Assembly: GCA_033439795.1 (NCBI GenBank)
Contig: JAUTDP010000002.1
Coordinates: 3,782,001-3,846,000 of the forward strand
Direction: 5' to 3'
Length of the DNA stretch: 64,000 nucleotides
Source: Sordaria brevicollis
Lineage: Eukaryota; Ascomycota; Sordariomycetes; Sordariales; Sordariaceae
Positions within the stretch are counted from its first letter, which is position 1, and every line of letters starts with the position of its first letter. Both the position numbers and the translations under genes were made by a program. The notes beneath the pieces were generated by a model that had not been told where the DNA came from, ran no database searches, and worked only from the letters and a program-made list of their open reading frames with translations. Shown here piece after piece: positions 9,385 through 20,062 of this stretch.

Positions 9385-11203
9385 GAGGGTGAGAAAGAAG
9401 AAAATATGCAGTGGGACATAGGAGGGGAAAGCATGGCTGTACCAACCTGACCATTAGGAGGTATGTCAGTCGAAGGCTTCAAGCTAAATATTGCGCTAGC
9501 GAGCCAGCTATATAACTTTCAGCGTTTGGGCAGAAAGTTCGATAGAGACACCACTTGAGGTGAATCGGGCTTTCCATACGGCGTTGGGTCATTCTGGCCA
9601 AAGTCCTAAACTTGCCGGGTTGCAAGAAGGAAATAGTAACTCAGGCCGTAAAACAGCGTATAAGAGGCAAAAGCGGAAGGTTAGATTGGTTACGGATAAA
9701 TATTATGAATAAAACGTTTTCCAGGGTATCCTCAACAAATCTCCTTACATATGCGAACATGTGAAGTCAGTCTGCGTGCCACACGTGCTCCTCTAAAAAG
9801 TGATGTACATAACGATATTACTTGGGGGTGGGCGTGCGGCCTTGGGACCTTTTGCCCACCCCTCTTCATTAAAGAGGGGGGGAAAAAATTCCGGGACAGC
9901 GAAAAACCTTGGGACAACCAGAACACCTAATAAAACGCTGAGAAATCTGTTAGTGCAGCCGAACAACGATAATTTCAACCATAAAACTATTTTCAAAAAA
10001 TCCAAAAAAAATCTCGAAGTATCTTTTAGATATTGGAAAGATAATTTTCCATTCTTAAAATTCAATTCCAAAGGGTAAAGAAATGGTAGCTCAAAAGGTA
10101 GTTGTTGGAACCAAAATCAGAAGAGGGTATGCGCAAAACGGATCGCTAATTCCATAGTTGTTTAACGCCTTTCTTTTAGTTTTCTTCTTCCCAACCTTAC
10201 CAAAATCGATATAATTTTGAAAATGGCTTTCGGAACCCCTTTCCAATCTTAGGGATTTTTCTTGGATTTTTTAAAAATAGTTTCGTAGCTGAAATCATCG
10301 TTGTTCGGCTGTACTAACAGATTTCTTAGCGTTTTATTAGGTGTTCTGGTTGTCCCAAGGTTTTTCGCTGTCCCAGAATTTTTTCCCCCCCTCTTTAGTA
10401 AGAGGGGGTGGACAAAAGGTTCCCGCCTGCCCACCCCCAAGTAGCTACCGTAAAAACTCGCGAAACCTAGAATTGTCCCTTTCCCTCAGAAGCCTAGCGT
10501 AAGGTCTGTATAGGGTAATCGGGGCGCCCGCATACAGTCGCATATATGCCCATCACATCCCGCCTGATTAGCAGCATCATGAAATATCGCCCTCCACCTT
10601 AACTGGCATGCATTTGCATGTATGGAACGCGGGCCGACAGTGGCAGTAACCTACCTCTATATGCTAGACTTCAGCACCCTAAGTCCTATGGGACAATTCT
10701 AGGTTTCGAGAGTTTCTACGGTATACTTAATGCTAAGATTAAAAAAAACATACAAACAACCGGCATATCTTGTCTGCATTGCAGCCGGTTATAATGGAAT
10801 GACGATAATAAAAATGATGACGCAAGAAAAACAACAGTGTGCCACCGATTCCCACACCAAAAACGGGAATACCGCCAAAGGATGCCATCCACCAAACCAA
10901 ACAACGCCTTGCCATGAATAAGGTACTTAAACATGTTACTAAAATGTGAGCTTCCTTGTTTTGTCTTCCGCGCGAATTATACGTTGTTAGGAGAGAGAGA
11001 GGAAACAAAGCTGAGGAAAGGACTTCTCAAGGAATAGGGGTGAATAATAAGATGTAGGTAGTACTAGAGACATATATCAGGGCTGGGGGACGACCGTGGA
11101 GCAATGACAGCAGACGAAAACAGTTTAGTTACTAAAAATCACCATTGTTAGTTTTCATGTTCACTTCTCATCAATCTCATATCGAAAGTAGGTAGGAAAC
11201 TTA
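9385..11203. other. Intergenic region holding an inverted-repeat element
   Basis: Convergent 3' region of RTF1 and PLD. Apart from the inverted-repeat element at 9821-10441 it holds no open frame with recognisable similarity. The stretch 10442-11203 is moderately A/T-rich and probably includes the PLD 3' UTR. Confidence 0.6.
9821..10441. mobile_element. TA-flanked inverted-repeat element (MITE-like), copy 1
   Basis: A 621-bp segment with inverted arms of about 185 bp, starting CTTGGGGGTGGGC at the left and ending with its complement at 10441. It is flanked on both sides by TA (9819-9820 and 10442-10443), the target duplication typical of Tc1/mariner and pogo-type DNA transposons. The arms share the blocks CTTT..TAAAGAGGGGGG, GGGACAGCGAAAAACCTTGGGACAACC and AAAACGCT(G/A)AGAAATCTG. 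The middle of about 245 bp is A/T-rich and has no transposase frame, so this is a non-autonomous, foldback-type copy. Arm differences are mainly C/T and G/A. It belongs to the same family as the element at 20513-21112. Confidence 0.85.
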
Positions 11204-14200
11204 CTAAATCTGCAACGGCGCCACCTGATCAACCTGGAACAACCAATTTCCGTTATTCTCCTCCGTGACCAGCCAGTCATAGGGGAACTGGACCAGCGTG
11301 CCCTGCGTCAACCGCAGCGTCTCCTCGGCCTCGGCCGGGTTCAAGGTCTGCGCGTCGAACGGGCTGTACCCACGCCTACTACGGCCGGTGTTCGCCCTAC
11401 GACGCTGCTGCCTGGTAGACGCGGCTGGCTTGATACCACCACCAGTCGTGGACGCGGTTGCTGTGTTTTCGGACGCGGCAGCGGCACTGCTGTTGGTGTT
11501 GGGGGTAGCGTCGGCCATGGTGGTGGTGGTGGAGTGTCCGCTGGCTGAGGTTGGGGGTGGGTTTTCCTGGTTGTTGTTGGTGAAGGTGGCGTGTCGCTCC
11601 TTGGTGGTGGTAGGGTTCAAGAAGTCTCCAGTTGCATCATGCGAATCAGAACGATCTCTGGGTGTTGCTGTTGGCGGGCGTTCGCCGTTGCTCTGTGATG
11701 CAGCCAACATGGCGGCCTTCTCAGCGTCGAGCGGGAAGGTCTGGGCCTTGCGGGCGTTATCCTTAGTACCGGCCTTCTCGTCCAATGTATTGGTTGACCC
11801 TGTGCGTTCCCGAGCTCCTTTGTCACCGCCACCGTGAAGCTTAGAGGCAGGGCTGACCAGCTTCTCCGTCAAGCTCTTGGTGAGCTGAGCCGGACCAGGT
11901 GCGCCGATGCCGGCGCCAGCGCTGGTTTGCGCATGCTCGGCAGCCACTCCGTTCTTCTCATTGACTTCCTCGCTCGTCTTGCCACCTTCAAACTGCTTCT
12001 TGAACTCCCGCTCGCTAGCCTTGAACTCCTTGTACTCGGCCCAGTTCGTTACTGCAGAATCCGGCATGACGTGGAAGACACGGCGGTAGATCTTGGTGTT
12101 GTTCTCAGCAACACGGGACCAAACCTCGTCGTAAAAGCTAGGGTTGAGAGGATCGCGCATGCAGTCTTTGTCGATGTTGGCGAGCTCAATGTTCATGGCC
12201 ATCTGACTGTGAGTCAAAGTCCCGTTTGCTGCAATCTGAACAGGCGGCCCACCAATATCAGTGTCGTCAATAACCGGCAAGTGAGGTAATTGGTTGGCTC
12301 TGGGAAGGCCAAGCTGCTCCGTAGTCCGCCTGTTAAACGGCGGCATGGGAGGCATGTACTCGTTGCCGATGCTCTCAGAAGGAGAGGCAACATCGTGAGG
12401 CCGGGTGCGAAGCTCGTGGGGCTCATGCGGGCTGTCAAGAGTACCCTTACCCTCGGCAGCGATATCGTGGACCAGAACTTCCCGACCATTCACCACGACA
12501 GAGTCTCTGCCTTCATCGATACCTTGCGCTTGAGCCTGCTGCCAGTGGTCAGGACCATGTCCTTCCACTTCCATTCTGTGCCTTTCGCCAGCATGCCCGT
12601 GTTTATGCCCGTGCCCTTCTCTGCCGGAAAGGGATTTACCCTTCGAGTCCGGCCTTGACAGCTCCTGCATCTCAACGTCATGGTTGAAACTATGTGCCCT
12701 ATGGCGAGGGAGTTGCGGTGGTGGCGGCGTGCTGGGCGGAATAGCAGACGACATATGCGAGGACCTCCGTCTCCTAGAAGAGCTCTCAGGGGCCATGGAA
12801 TCTTCAGAGTCGTCATTGAAATCGTGATGGTCGAGGTTCGGATGCTCCATATGGTGGTTGTGTTCGTGTTCCGCTCGAAGTTCCATCTCGGCTCTTGCCT
12901 CGGCCTCATCCAACTCTGCTTGACGTTCCTCCTCTTGGATCTCATCAACATCTAAGCCCAGGTGTTCCCGCATCAGCCGGAGACGCAGGGTGTGAGCAAA
13001 ACGGCCAACCTGGTAAGGCTTTCCACCCATGGTCGACCAGATCATGTCAGTGTCACGAACAACAGCCGCACATTCTGAATCACGGTTTCCAAGCATAGAT
13101 CGCTCATTGATGTTGGCTGATCCGATCAGGGCAATCCGGTCATCGACGATGATACATTTGGCGTGAATGTAGAGCTGTTCGGTCGTCAGGGAGTTGTTCT
13201 TAAGTTTACCCCATTGACGCAGACTGAAGAACTGGATATAGTCCTCCGGGTTGATGCCGGCAGCCTTAAGGCGACCAAAGATGGAGTGTTCGCCGCGGCA
13301 GATACTGCGGTACTGACACTGGAGAATCAAGCGAACACTGGTTCCATCCTGATCGTTGACCTCGTTTTGGAAGCCTGGCATCAGAGGAATGATGATGACA
13401 GCGCGCCACTCCTCGCCCTTCTCATGAGCACGGATAGCCCGCTCAACGAGAGCATCGCCGATACGGTTGACGATCTTCACATTCAGTGTCTCTGTGCTGG
13501 TCACGAAGAACTGGTTCTCCATGTAGACAAAGTGGTCGGACTCCTCGATCATCTTGACATATGCAGACTGGATGCTGTGCTCGGTCTCGTCGATACCGAT
13601 TGACCATGTCGATGCTGAACGAAGCATTTGAACCTCGCAAGTTCCGTTCAAACCAGCGGCCTCAAGTTCTTCTGCGCTGCAGTCAGGTGGGGGTAGCAAG
13701 AATGGTGTAGGCCTTGTTGGCTTGCGGCCACGTCTCACATAATTCCATCTCTGGACGAAATGACGAGTGAGATCTCTGGCGGGCTGGCCAACAACCTGCA
13801 TGGCGATATCATGCCACGGCATTCTGGGAACCTTTGACCTGTCGTACATCTCCTCATACGGCTCATGAAGCCTGACGAAGTCCTGGACACGAGGGTTTGA
13901 GTAGTCCTTTCCTGGGAACATCTGGCAATGCTCTGCATCCTTGGGCAGATTGTACGAATCGGGCTCGAATCCGGTTGGTTTGTCGTCGGTCACTGGATGC
14001 TGGGGCGTGTCCCAACGACCGAAGCATAGATCGATACCGCCGACAAATGCAATGTCGTGGTCAACAATCACCAGCTTCTCGTGGTGAGCGAAGAAGAACT
14101 GATTCTTCTTAAACTGGTTGGGTGATCTCTGCACGAAGATGTTGGGGTGAAGGTTAAGCAAGGAGAATTTGGTGTACTCCGAGTCAATGGGAACCGCGGC

Positions 14201-16831
14201 TTCAACATTGCGGTAGACAATGACGAAAATCTTGACACCTTCTTGGGCCTTTCTTTGGAGCAGCCGATCGAGACGCCATTTTTGACTGATACATGCAGGG
14301 CGTCTCATATAAAGTTCAGGACTTAACCACCAGTCATGGATGTAAATGACGTCCTTGGCCATGCTGATGGCTCTCGAGACGTTCCACATATAGTCTCGAC
14401 CGTCGACCAGCCACTGGGCGAAGACGCCCTGACGAACAGGCGCATAGCTTCCGAAGCGATTCCGTTGGTGCCATGGTGTAGTCTTGAGCATCTCCAGAAT
14501 GGATTCCTCGAATTGCTGTATCAGGTGCTGGCTCGGAGAAAACAGCTTGATCTTCCTCTCAGAGGTCATGATTTTGAGGGTATGGTGGTTGGAGGACTTG
14601 GACTTCTTGGTCGTTTTGGTTGGATCGAAGTTCTCAAGGTCCTCATCACCTTCATTGCCGTTGGCTGTAAGGTATTTGCCCTTGTCCTTCTTAACAATTT
14701 GGAACTTGGGATCGACAAGATAAACGTCGTAAATGTTCATGTTTTCCGGTGATTCGACACAGACGATATAGCTCTGGCGGACAAGGAACCACTTCTTGCT
14801 GTGCCTAGCAATAACCTTGCCCGGTGTCAGGACTCTTCGGAAATCGAGGCCCTTGGAAGACTGGATATGGAGGTAACACTCCTTACCATGATAGCTTCCC
14901 TCAGCAGCAAGGCGGACTCCAAGAGCAGAGAGCTCCAGGAATCGGCAGAGGCGGTTGCTGTCCGCGCGGAACATGAGCCAGCGAACCATCTCTTGAAGAT
15001 ACTTTTCCAATATCCTTTGCTGCTGCTCGATATACCTTTTCTTCTTGGCGGCGTCCTGCATCATTTGGTTCAGATCGCCCTTGGATCCCATGGCCGAGTT
15101 CTTGCGGCGCCCACCAAGAGCACCCATGCGTGACTTTTTCTTCCGTACCTGCGGCCTGCCATGATCCTCCGCATCAGTGACCTCTGCAGCTGTTTCCCCC
15201 GCAGTGGCCTCGCCAGCGGGGTCTTCAAGTATGGGAGGGGGCTCGAGTGGTTCCTGCTGCGCTTCTTGCTCCTCGTCGTTATCCAAGCCTCTCACTGCGC
15301 GCAAGTATGGGAAGGCCGAAATCGGGAAGTTTGGCTGTTTGGGCCTGCCGCCCTCTGGACGATGTAGGGTGAGTTTGTCTTTAGGAGGGTTGATCCTGTA
15401 TTTGAAGTGCAGGTTCATGATCTCTTTGATGTGGCGTTTGACGGTCCATTTCATCTGGCTGGGACCACTGCCGTACTCGAGCTCGATGGTGAACAAGACA
15501 TGTCTCTCGCTATCCTTGCCTGGAACAGGCGCACTGTCCTTGATCCGCAGCCTTAACTGTTCAAGAAGAACAGGTATCCTTTTGTTTCCATGTTCGTCCC
15601 GCTGGATCATGCTGGCAAACATCAGGACAGCCGGAGTTACAGCGGTAAGCTCAGCCATGAGCTCGGCAGATTTGAAGTAGTCGTATTGGTCGTCCTTCCT
15701 CTGTCGCAACAGACGCAAGGTGCTTTTGACTTGACGCCACTTTTGAGCACCAAAAGTTGCGGCCCTGTCGGTGCCGAAGAAGGGTCTCCGCGGAGTGGCA
15801 TCGCCATCGGAAACACCTCCGCCGAGGTTGGAGAAGCGCCGAAGGTGCTGCCCGATCCTACGGGGAGACTCAAGCTCATCGCCCTCACCATCTGGCCGAT
15901 TCGTCATCCATAGGTTCGTCCTCCTGTTGATGCGCTGTCTGGCAGCAATATGGTCCCTGCCTTCACCCTCGGAAAGGCCACCACGGTCCCCTATATCGGA
16001 AAAGGTAGAGCGGCGTATGAAGCCAAAACGAGCATGCCCGCCGGGTGTGGTCGGTTCTTGTTCAATACGAGGCGTGTTTGGAGTCGAGAACGATTCGAAC
16101 TTTGGTCGCCTAATCCGTCGCTTCTTCTTTTGTCGAATCTGTGACCCCCCTGCCGTCTCGTCAGCCGTCTCCTCTGCATCTGCGTCTTCGTCGCTGCGGT
16201 CGTCGACTGATCGGGGAACACGGTGGCGTGACACGGTCGGGGAGCTAGCTGTAGAGTTAATTTCAGGAGGGTAGTTTGGTGACTTGAAGGTCTGCGAGGT
16301 GCTGGGACCGGCAAGCTCCTTCAGCTTGGTCATGAAGCTGGACCCTCGGATCCTGTTCATGGTATCTTTGGTATCCCATGAGCCTTGGCGCTCGTGATGT
16401 ATAACGGGTGGAGGTTCGAGGACGACATCGTTGTTGGCGAATTGTACGCTGCGCTCTCCAGTGGGAGCTGTTCCAGCGGTGGGAAGTGTCGAGGGGACGG
16501 ATGAGTGAGTAGTGGTTGCGTTGACTTCTTGAAGTGGCAGCCAGGCAGGCGGGCCTTGGTCGGGTTGAGGAGAGACTCTGTCGTGCGGTTGTCCCCCATT
16601 CAGATAGTCCGAGGCGGACGGGCTTTCATTATTCGCTCTCGGTGTTCTCGGAGAGCTTGTCTTGGTTGCGAAATCGAATTGGTCGGAACCGATGGGCGAC
16701 GGAACGCCAAACACTTGGGCCTGAGTAATAGTCGGTAGCTCCTCAAGAGTCCCTGATTGCAAAACATTCTCTTTCCGTAGATGTCCTGGCACAGGTAGGC
16801 TGGTCGAGCTGGATCGGTTCGAGTCGGCCAT
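11204..16831 (-). CDS. pld1: Phospholipase D (PLD1/SPO14 type, PX-PH-HKD)
   Basis: Hydrolyses phosphatidylcholine to phosphatidic acid and choline. Family members act in vesicle traffic, secretion and spore or hyphal membrane growth. The frame is uninterrupted: 1875 aa from the ATG at 16831 (MADSNRSSSTSLP). It is open for 43 more codons upstream but without an ATG, so I use 16831. Order: long disordered N-terminus (about 1-430), PX-like region (HVLFTIELEYG, about 444), PH-like region (WFLVRQSYIVCVESPENMNI, about 680), first HKD motif HHEKLVIVDHD (about 915), second HKD motif IHAKCIIVDD...GSANINERSM (about 1222), then a long His/Glu- and Gln-rich disordered tail. It ends with the family C-terminal segment GTLVQFPYDWLVTEE. 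Both catalytic HKD motifs are intact. It is divergent from gamma-tubulin across 1.6 kb. Family identity is firm; the start is less so. Confidence 0.93.
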   Translation of the reverse strand: MADSNRSSSTSLPVPGHLRKENVLQSGTLEELPTITQAQVFGVPSPIGSDQFDFATKTSSPRTPRANNESPSASDYLNGGQPHDRVSPQPDQGPPAWLPLQEVNATTTHSSVPSTLPTAGTAPTGERSVQFANNDVVLEPPPVIHHERQGSWDTKDTMNRIRGSSFMTKLKELAGPSTSQTFKSPNYPPEINSTASSPTVSRHRVPRSVDDRSDEDADAEETADETAGGSQIRQKKKRRIRRPKFESFSTPNTPRIEQEPTTPGGHARFGFIRRSTFSDIGDRGGLSEGEGRDHIAARQRINRRTNLWMTNRPDGEGDELESPRRIGQHLRRFSNLGGGVSDGDATPRRPFFGTDRAATFGAQKWRQVKSTLRLLRQRKDDQYDYFKSAELMAELTAVTPAVLMFASMIQRDEHGNKRIPVLLEQLRLRIKDSAPVPGKDSERHVLFTIELEYGSGPSQMKWTVKRHIKEIMNLHFKYRINPPKDKLTLHRPEGGRPKQPNFPISAFPYLRAVRGLDNDEEQEAQQEPLEPPPILEDPAGEATAGETAAEVTDAEDHGRPQVRKKKSRMGALGGRRKNSAMGSKGDLNQMMQDAAKKKRYIEQQQRILEKYLQEMVRWLMFRADSNRLCRFLELSALGVRLAAEGSYHGKECYLHIQSSKGLDFRRVLTPGKVIARHSKKWFLVRQSYIVCVESPENMNIYDVYLVDPKFQIVKKDKGKYLTANGNEGDEDLENFDPTKTTKKSKSSNHHTLKIMTSERKIKLFSPSQHLIQQFEESILEMLKTTPWHQRNRFGSYAPVRQGVFAQWLVDGRDYMWNVSRAISMAKDVIYIHDWWLSPELYMRRPACISQKWRLDRLLQRKAQEGVKIFVIVYRNVEAAVPIDSEYTKFSLLNLHPNIFVQRSPNQFKKNQFFFAHHEKLVIVDHDIAFVGGIDLCFGRWDTPQHPVTDDKPTGFEPDSYNLPKDAEHCQMFPGKDYSNPRVQDFVRLHEPYEEMYDRSKVPRMPWHDIAMQVVGQPARDLTRHFVQRWNYVRRGRKPTRPTPFLLPPPDCSAEELEAAGLNGTCEVQMLRSASTWSIGIDETEHSIQSAYVKMIEESDHFVYMENQFFVTSTETLNVKIVNRIGDALVERAIRAHEKGEEWRAVIIIPLMPGFQNEVNDQDGTSVRLILQCQYRSICRGEHSIFGRLKAAGINPEDYIQFFSLRQWGKLKNNSLTTEQLYIHAKCIIVDDRIALIGSANINERSMLGNRDSECAAVVRDTDMIWSTMGGKPYQVGRFAHTLRLRLMREHLGLDVDEIQEEERQAELDEAEARAEMELRAEHEHNHHMEHPNLDHHDFNDDSEDSMAPESSSRRRRSSHMSSAIPPSTPPPPQLPRHRAHSFNHDVEMQELSRPDSKGKSLSGREGHGHKHGHAGERHRMEVEGHGPDHWQQAQAQGIDEGRDSVVVNGREVLVHDIAAEGKGTLDSPHEPHELRTRPHDVASPSESIGNEYMPPMPPFNRRTTEQLGLPRANQLPHLPVIDDTDIGGPPVQIAANGTLTHSQMAMNIELANIDKDCMRDPLNPSFYDEVWSRVAENNTKIYRRVFHVMPDSAVTNWAEYKEFKASEREFKKQFEGGKTSEEVNEKNGVAAEHAQTSAGAGIGAPGPAQLTKSLTEKLVSPASKLHGGGDKGARERTGSTNTLDEKAGTKDNARKAQTFPLDAEKAAMLAASQSNGERPPTATPRDRSDSHDATGDFLNPTTTKERHATFTNNNQENPPPTSASGHSTTTTMADATPNTNSSAAAASENTATASTTGGGIKPAASTRQQRRRANTGRSRRGYSPFDAQTLNPAEAEETLRLTQGTLVQFPYDWLVTEENNGNWLFQVDQVAPLQI

Positions 16832-16880
16832 GGTGGAAGGTGGAAGATGGGCGGTTGAGGTTGAGGGTAGATTGGTCAGA

Positions 16881-17003
16881 CTACTGGGGGGTTGCTGGAG
16901 TCTGTTGCTGCTGTAGCGGTTGTTGTTGTTGTTGTTGACAATGTTCGGAAGTCTGGACAAGTTGTTGAAGGAAGGAGGTGTAGGATCCTCGGTAGCGAAA
17001 CAT
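16881..17003 (-). promoter_or_regulatory. Possible upstream ORF before PLD
   Basis: A 40-codon frame starting at the ATG at 17003 (MFRYRGSYTSFLQQL...) and ending in TAG 49 bp before the PLD ATG. It is in a different frame from PLD and ends in Gln-rich repeats. If the mRNA starts upstream of 17003 the frame would have to be bypassed. Alternatively the region contains an unrecognised leader intron. Confidence 0.35.
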
Positions 17004-17425
17004 GCCGTAGCTCACAAGTATCCGTCCAAGTTGTCACAATCGTGGGAAGTGGTTTGACCCTCCAGGGGCTCGAAGACGGCGGTCAACTTTTTTGTTGGAG
17101 ACGACGATCGGAATTGGTGGTCGGGTTGGGGCCGAAACAAGCCAACGACTGACTGGGAGATAGAAGAGGCGGACAGAGGGGAGTGGAATGGTTCCGAGAG
17201 ACCTGGCCAACAAGGTCCACGTCGGTGTAGTAAAAGAACAGTTGAGTAGGCGTCGCTTGGTAGTAAGAAACAGTGATTATTCCCAGATCAAGGTGAAAAT
17301 TCACGAAGACACTCGGAATCAGGGGGGAGATCGAACACAAGTAAAGAAACCAAGCATGGAAAATGAGGTGATGTTCGGAGTTGAAGAAGATCCAGTTGAA
17401 AGCAGGGTGTAAACTCAATGTACCA

Positions 17426-17435
17426 TACCTAGGTA
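17426..17435. promoter_or_regulatory. TACCTAGGTA palindrome between PLD and gamma-tubulin
   Basis: Second perfect copy of the decamer, 595 bp upstream of the PLD start and about 1 kb upstream of gamma-tubulin. Confidence 0.4.
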
Positions 17436-18441
17436 CAGCGGGTACCCCAGTCAAGTAGGCGTAAAAAGGGGCAGAAAGAGAGGCCAAACTTGGAAGTAAC
17501 AGGAATTGTTATTGGTGCGCAGTCTGTTCGTTATTTCTGCCTTGTTAACGGCTGTTATCGTCCGGTAATAAGGTGATTGTCCGCTGTTGCCGCAGTGTTG
17601 GATTATCTCGCTGCGGGCTTTTTCCTCAGCTAGCTTACATACCTCCATGGAAGATCTGACATCTTGACAGCTAAAACTTATTCTACGTCAGCATGGAATG
17701 TATAAAGAAACGTGCAAGATGCCTGCCTGTGTCGTGTGTTTGTTTCAGTCAAAGTGGTGAGACGAATGATCCCGTCCCGTCACGTTGCAAGGTAGCGCAG
17801 GGCAATGCTCCGCTAACAAAAGCCGCTGGAAGGAGGTCCCCGTCGCACCTGGACCGCTGGAGAATGGGGTTTGTCATTTTTAGGTTGGGGGTGGACATGC
17901 AGGCACGGGGGCGGCCCTTAAATTGCAGAGGCTATTCCCGACAGGGTTAGCAACCTGGGGCGCCTTATAAAGTCCAGTGCTGGATCCAGCCGAACGGGAG
18001 CCAGCCACTCAGCGCGGCCCCTTCTCCGATGCAGCAGTTGACAGCCAGCAGGCGTCACTATAGCGACCGTGACAGCGGTATCAACAGTGCCGGTGATGTG
18101 ATGGGATGTGATTGTTCAATGTTTGGTTGTTTTGTCGTCCACGTTTGTTTGACCAAAGAGAAATGTTGCTGAGGTCAAGGGCATTATGCTTTTCCAGGGG
18201 CAAGCTTGCGGTACCCGACGGTGATTTCCCCTGCAGCGTTCAGCGATCACAGCTTCCTTCCCCCGGCCGTCGCGTCGACGCGGGTTCTTTATTAGCGTAG
18301 CGGTGGACAACGTGCTGCATGTGGGGAAGAACTCCCGTGCTCTGCTGACGTCCTTGTGTTTACTGATGCTCCCTCCGCTTTTGTCCCGATTGCAACAATT
18401 TCCGCCTGGAGGTCTCGCGCCTCGTTAATGCCACCACCACC

Positions 18442-20062
18442 ATGCCCAGGTACTCATCCTCTGGCCCATCACTCAACTTATCGCCTTACCGTTGCGACCC
18501 ATCACTAACCATAAAAACAGAGAAATAATAACCATCCAGGCCGGCCAGTGCGGCAACAGCAGTGAGTGCCCAATCCAGCCTGACAAGCCCGTCGTCAACC
18601 TTCACCCAGTCTTGCGCTTCGACGACACCTGGTAGCCTGCAGGCGCAACGACTAACATTTTCAAGTCGGAAGCCAGTTTTGGCAACAGCTGTGTCTGGAA
18701 CACGGCATCAGTCAAGACGGAACCATCGAGGACTTTGCGACCGAAGGCGGCGACCGTAAAGATGTTTTCTTTTACCAAAGCGACGATACGCGATACATTC
18801 CTCGGTCCATCCTAATCGATCTCGAACCCAGAGTCATCAATACCATCCAAACTGGACCATACCGAAACATATACAACCCCGAAAACTTCTACGTGGGCAA
18901 GAGCGGTCTTGGTGCGGGCAACAACTGGGGCGATGGTTACCAGACGGGCGAGCAGGTACATGAGGAGATCATGGAGATGATTGAGCGCGAAGCAGACGGC
19001 AGCGATTCCCTCGAGGGCTTCATGATGCTGCACTCCATTGCCGGCGGTACAGGATCAGGATTGGGTTCTTTCTTACTCGAGCGACTAAACGACCGTTTCC
19101 CAAAGAAGATTATCCAGACCTACTCAGTATTCCCCGACACGACCAGCGCCGGCGATGTAGTCGTACATCCTTACAACAGCTTGCTTGCCATGAGGAGGTT
19201 AACTCAAAATGCCGATTCGGTCGTGGTGCTTGACAATGGCGCCTTGTCACATATTGCCGCCGACAGACTGCACGTACAAGAGCCATCCTTCCAACAGACG
19301 AACCAGCTCGTGTCGACCGTCATGTCCGCCAGCACAACCACTCTCAGATACCCCGGCTACATGCACAACGACCTCGTCAGCATTCTCGCCTCCTTGATCC
19401 CAACTCCTCGATGCCACTTCTTGATGACATCGTACACGCCATTCACTGGCGACCAGGTGGAACAGGCCAAGACGGTGCGAAAGACGACGGTTCTCGACGT
19501 GATGAGAAGATTGCTGCAGCCCAAGAATCGCATGGTGTCTACTGTACCCGGCAAGAAGAGCTGCTACATCTCCATCCTGAACGTCATCCAGGGCGATGTC
19601 GACCCTACCGATGTGCACAAGAGTCTGCTCCGTATTAGAGAGCGTCGTCTTGCTACATTCATCCCGTGGGGTCCTGCCAGCATCCAGGTGGCATTGACTA
19701 AGAGAAGTCCCTATGTCACCATGGCACACCGTGTCAGTGGTTTGATGTTGGCCAATCATACCAGTATTGCTACGGTGAGTTCATTATTCGTGATGTTCAA
19801 AAAGTGAATGGCTGACTGACCTGTCTCTCTACAGCTGTTCAAGCGCATTGTTAGACAATACGACGGCATGCGGAAGCGCAACGCCTTCATGGAAGCCTAC
19901 AAAAAGACAGCGCCGTTCTCCGAAAACCTCAACGAGTTCGATGAAGCCAGGGAGGTCGTCATGGACCTTATCGCCGACTACGAGGCCGCCGAAGACGCCA
20001 ACTATCTCAATCCAGATCTCGGCGAGAACACATCAGCCGACACTGACAAGAGAATGGCTTGA
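18442..20062 (+). CDS. tubG: Gamma-tubulin
   Basis: Nucleates microtubules at spindle pole bodies within the gamma-tubulin complex. Four exons, join(18442..18449, 18521..18561, 18666..19774, 19835..20062), give 461 aa. The first exon is only 8 nt (ATG CCC AG) and the second 41 nt; together they encode [17 protein letters not shown], the expected tubulin N-terminus. The third intron acceptor is preceded by A rather than C or T only at the second junction (TTTCAAG). Tubulin signature GGTGSGLGS lies at about residue 143. Gamma-specific features include [15 protein letters not shown] text ([20 protein letters not shown]) and the ending [18 protein letters not shown]. An ATG at 18428 in another frame would, after splicing, read nine codons into a TAA in exon 2. 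Identity is firm. Confidence 0.95.

Larger units (their letters stand above)
16832..18441. promoter_or_regulatory. Divergent promoter region PLD / gamma-tubulin
   Basis: A 1.6-kb interval between divergent starts. It contains a TACCTAGGTA palindrome (17426-17435), a possible 40-codon upstream ORF on the PLD side (16881-17003), and an ATG at 18428 only 14 bp before the gamma-tubulin start, in another frame. No other gene is seen. Confidence 0.6.

Noticed and set aside
16832..16960. N-terminal extension of phospholipase D
   Set aside because: The frame is open but its first codon is TTG and there is no ATG; the first ATG at 16831 was used.
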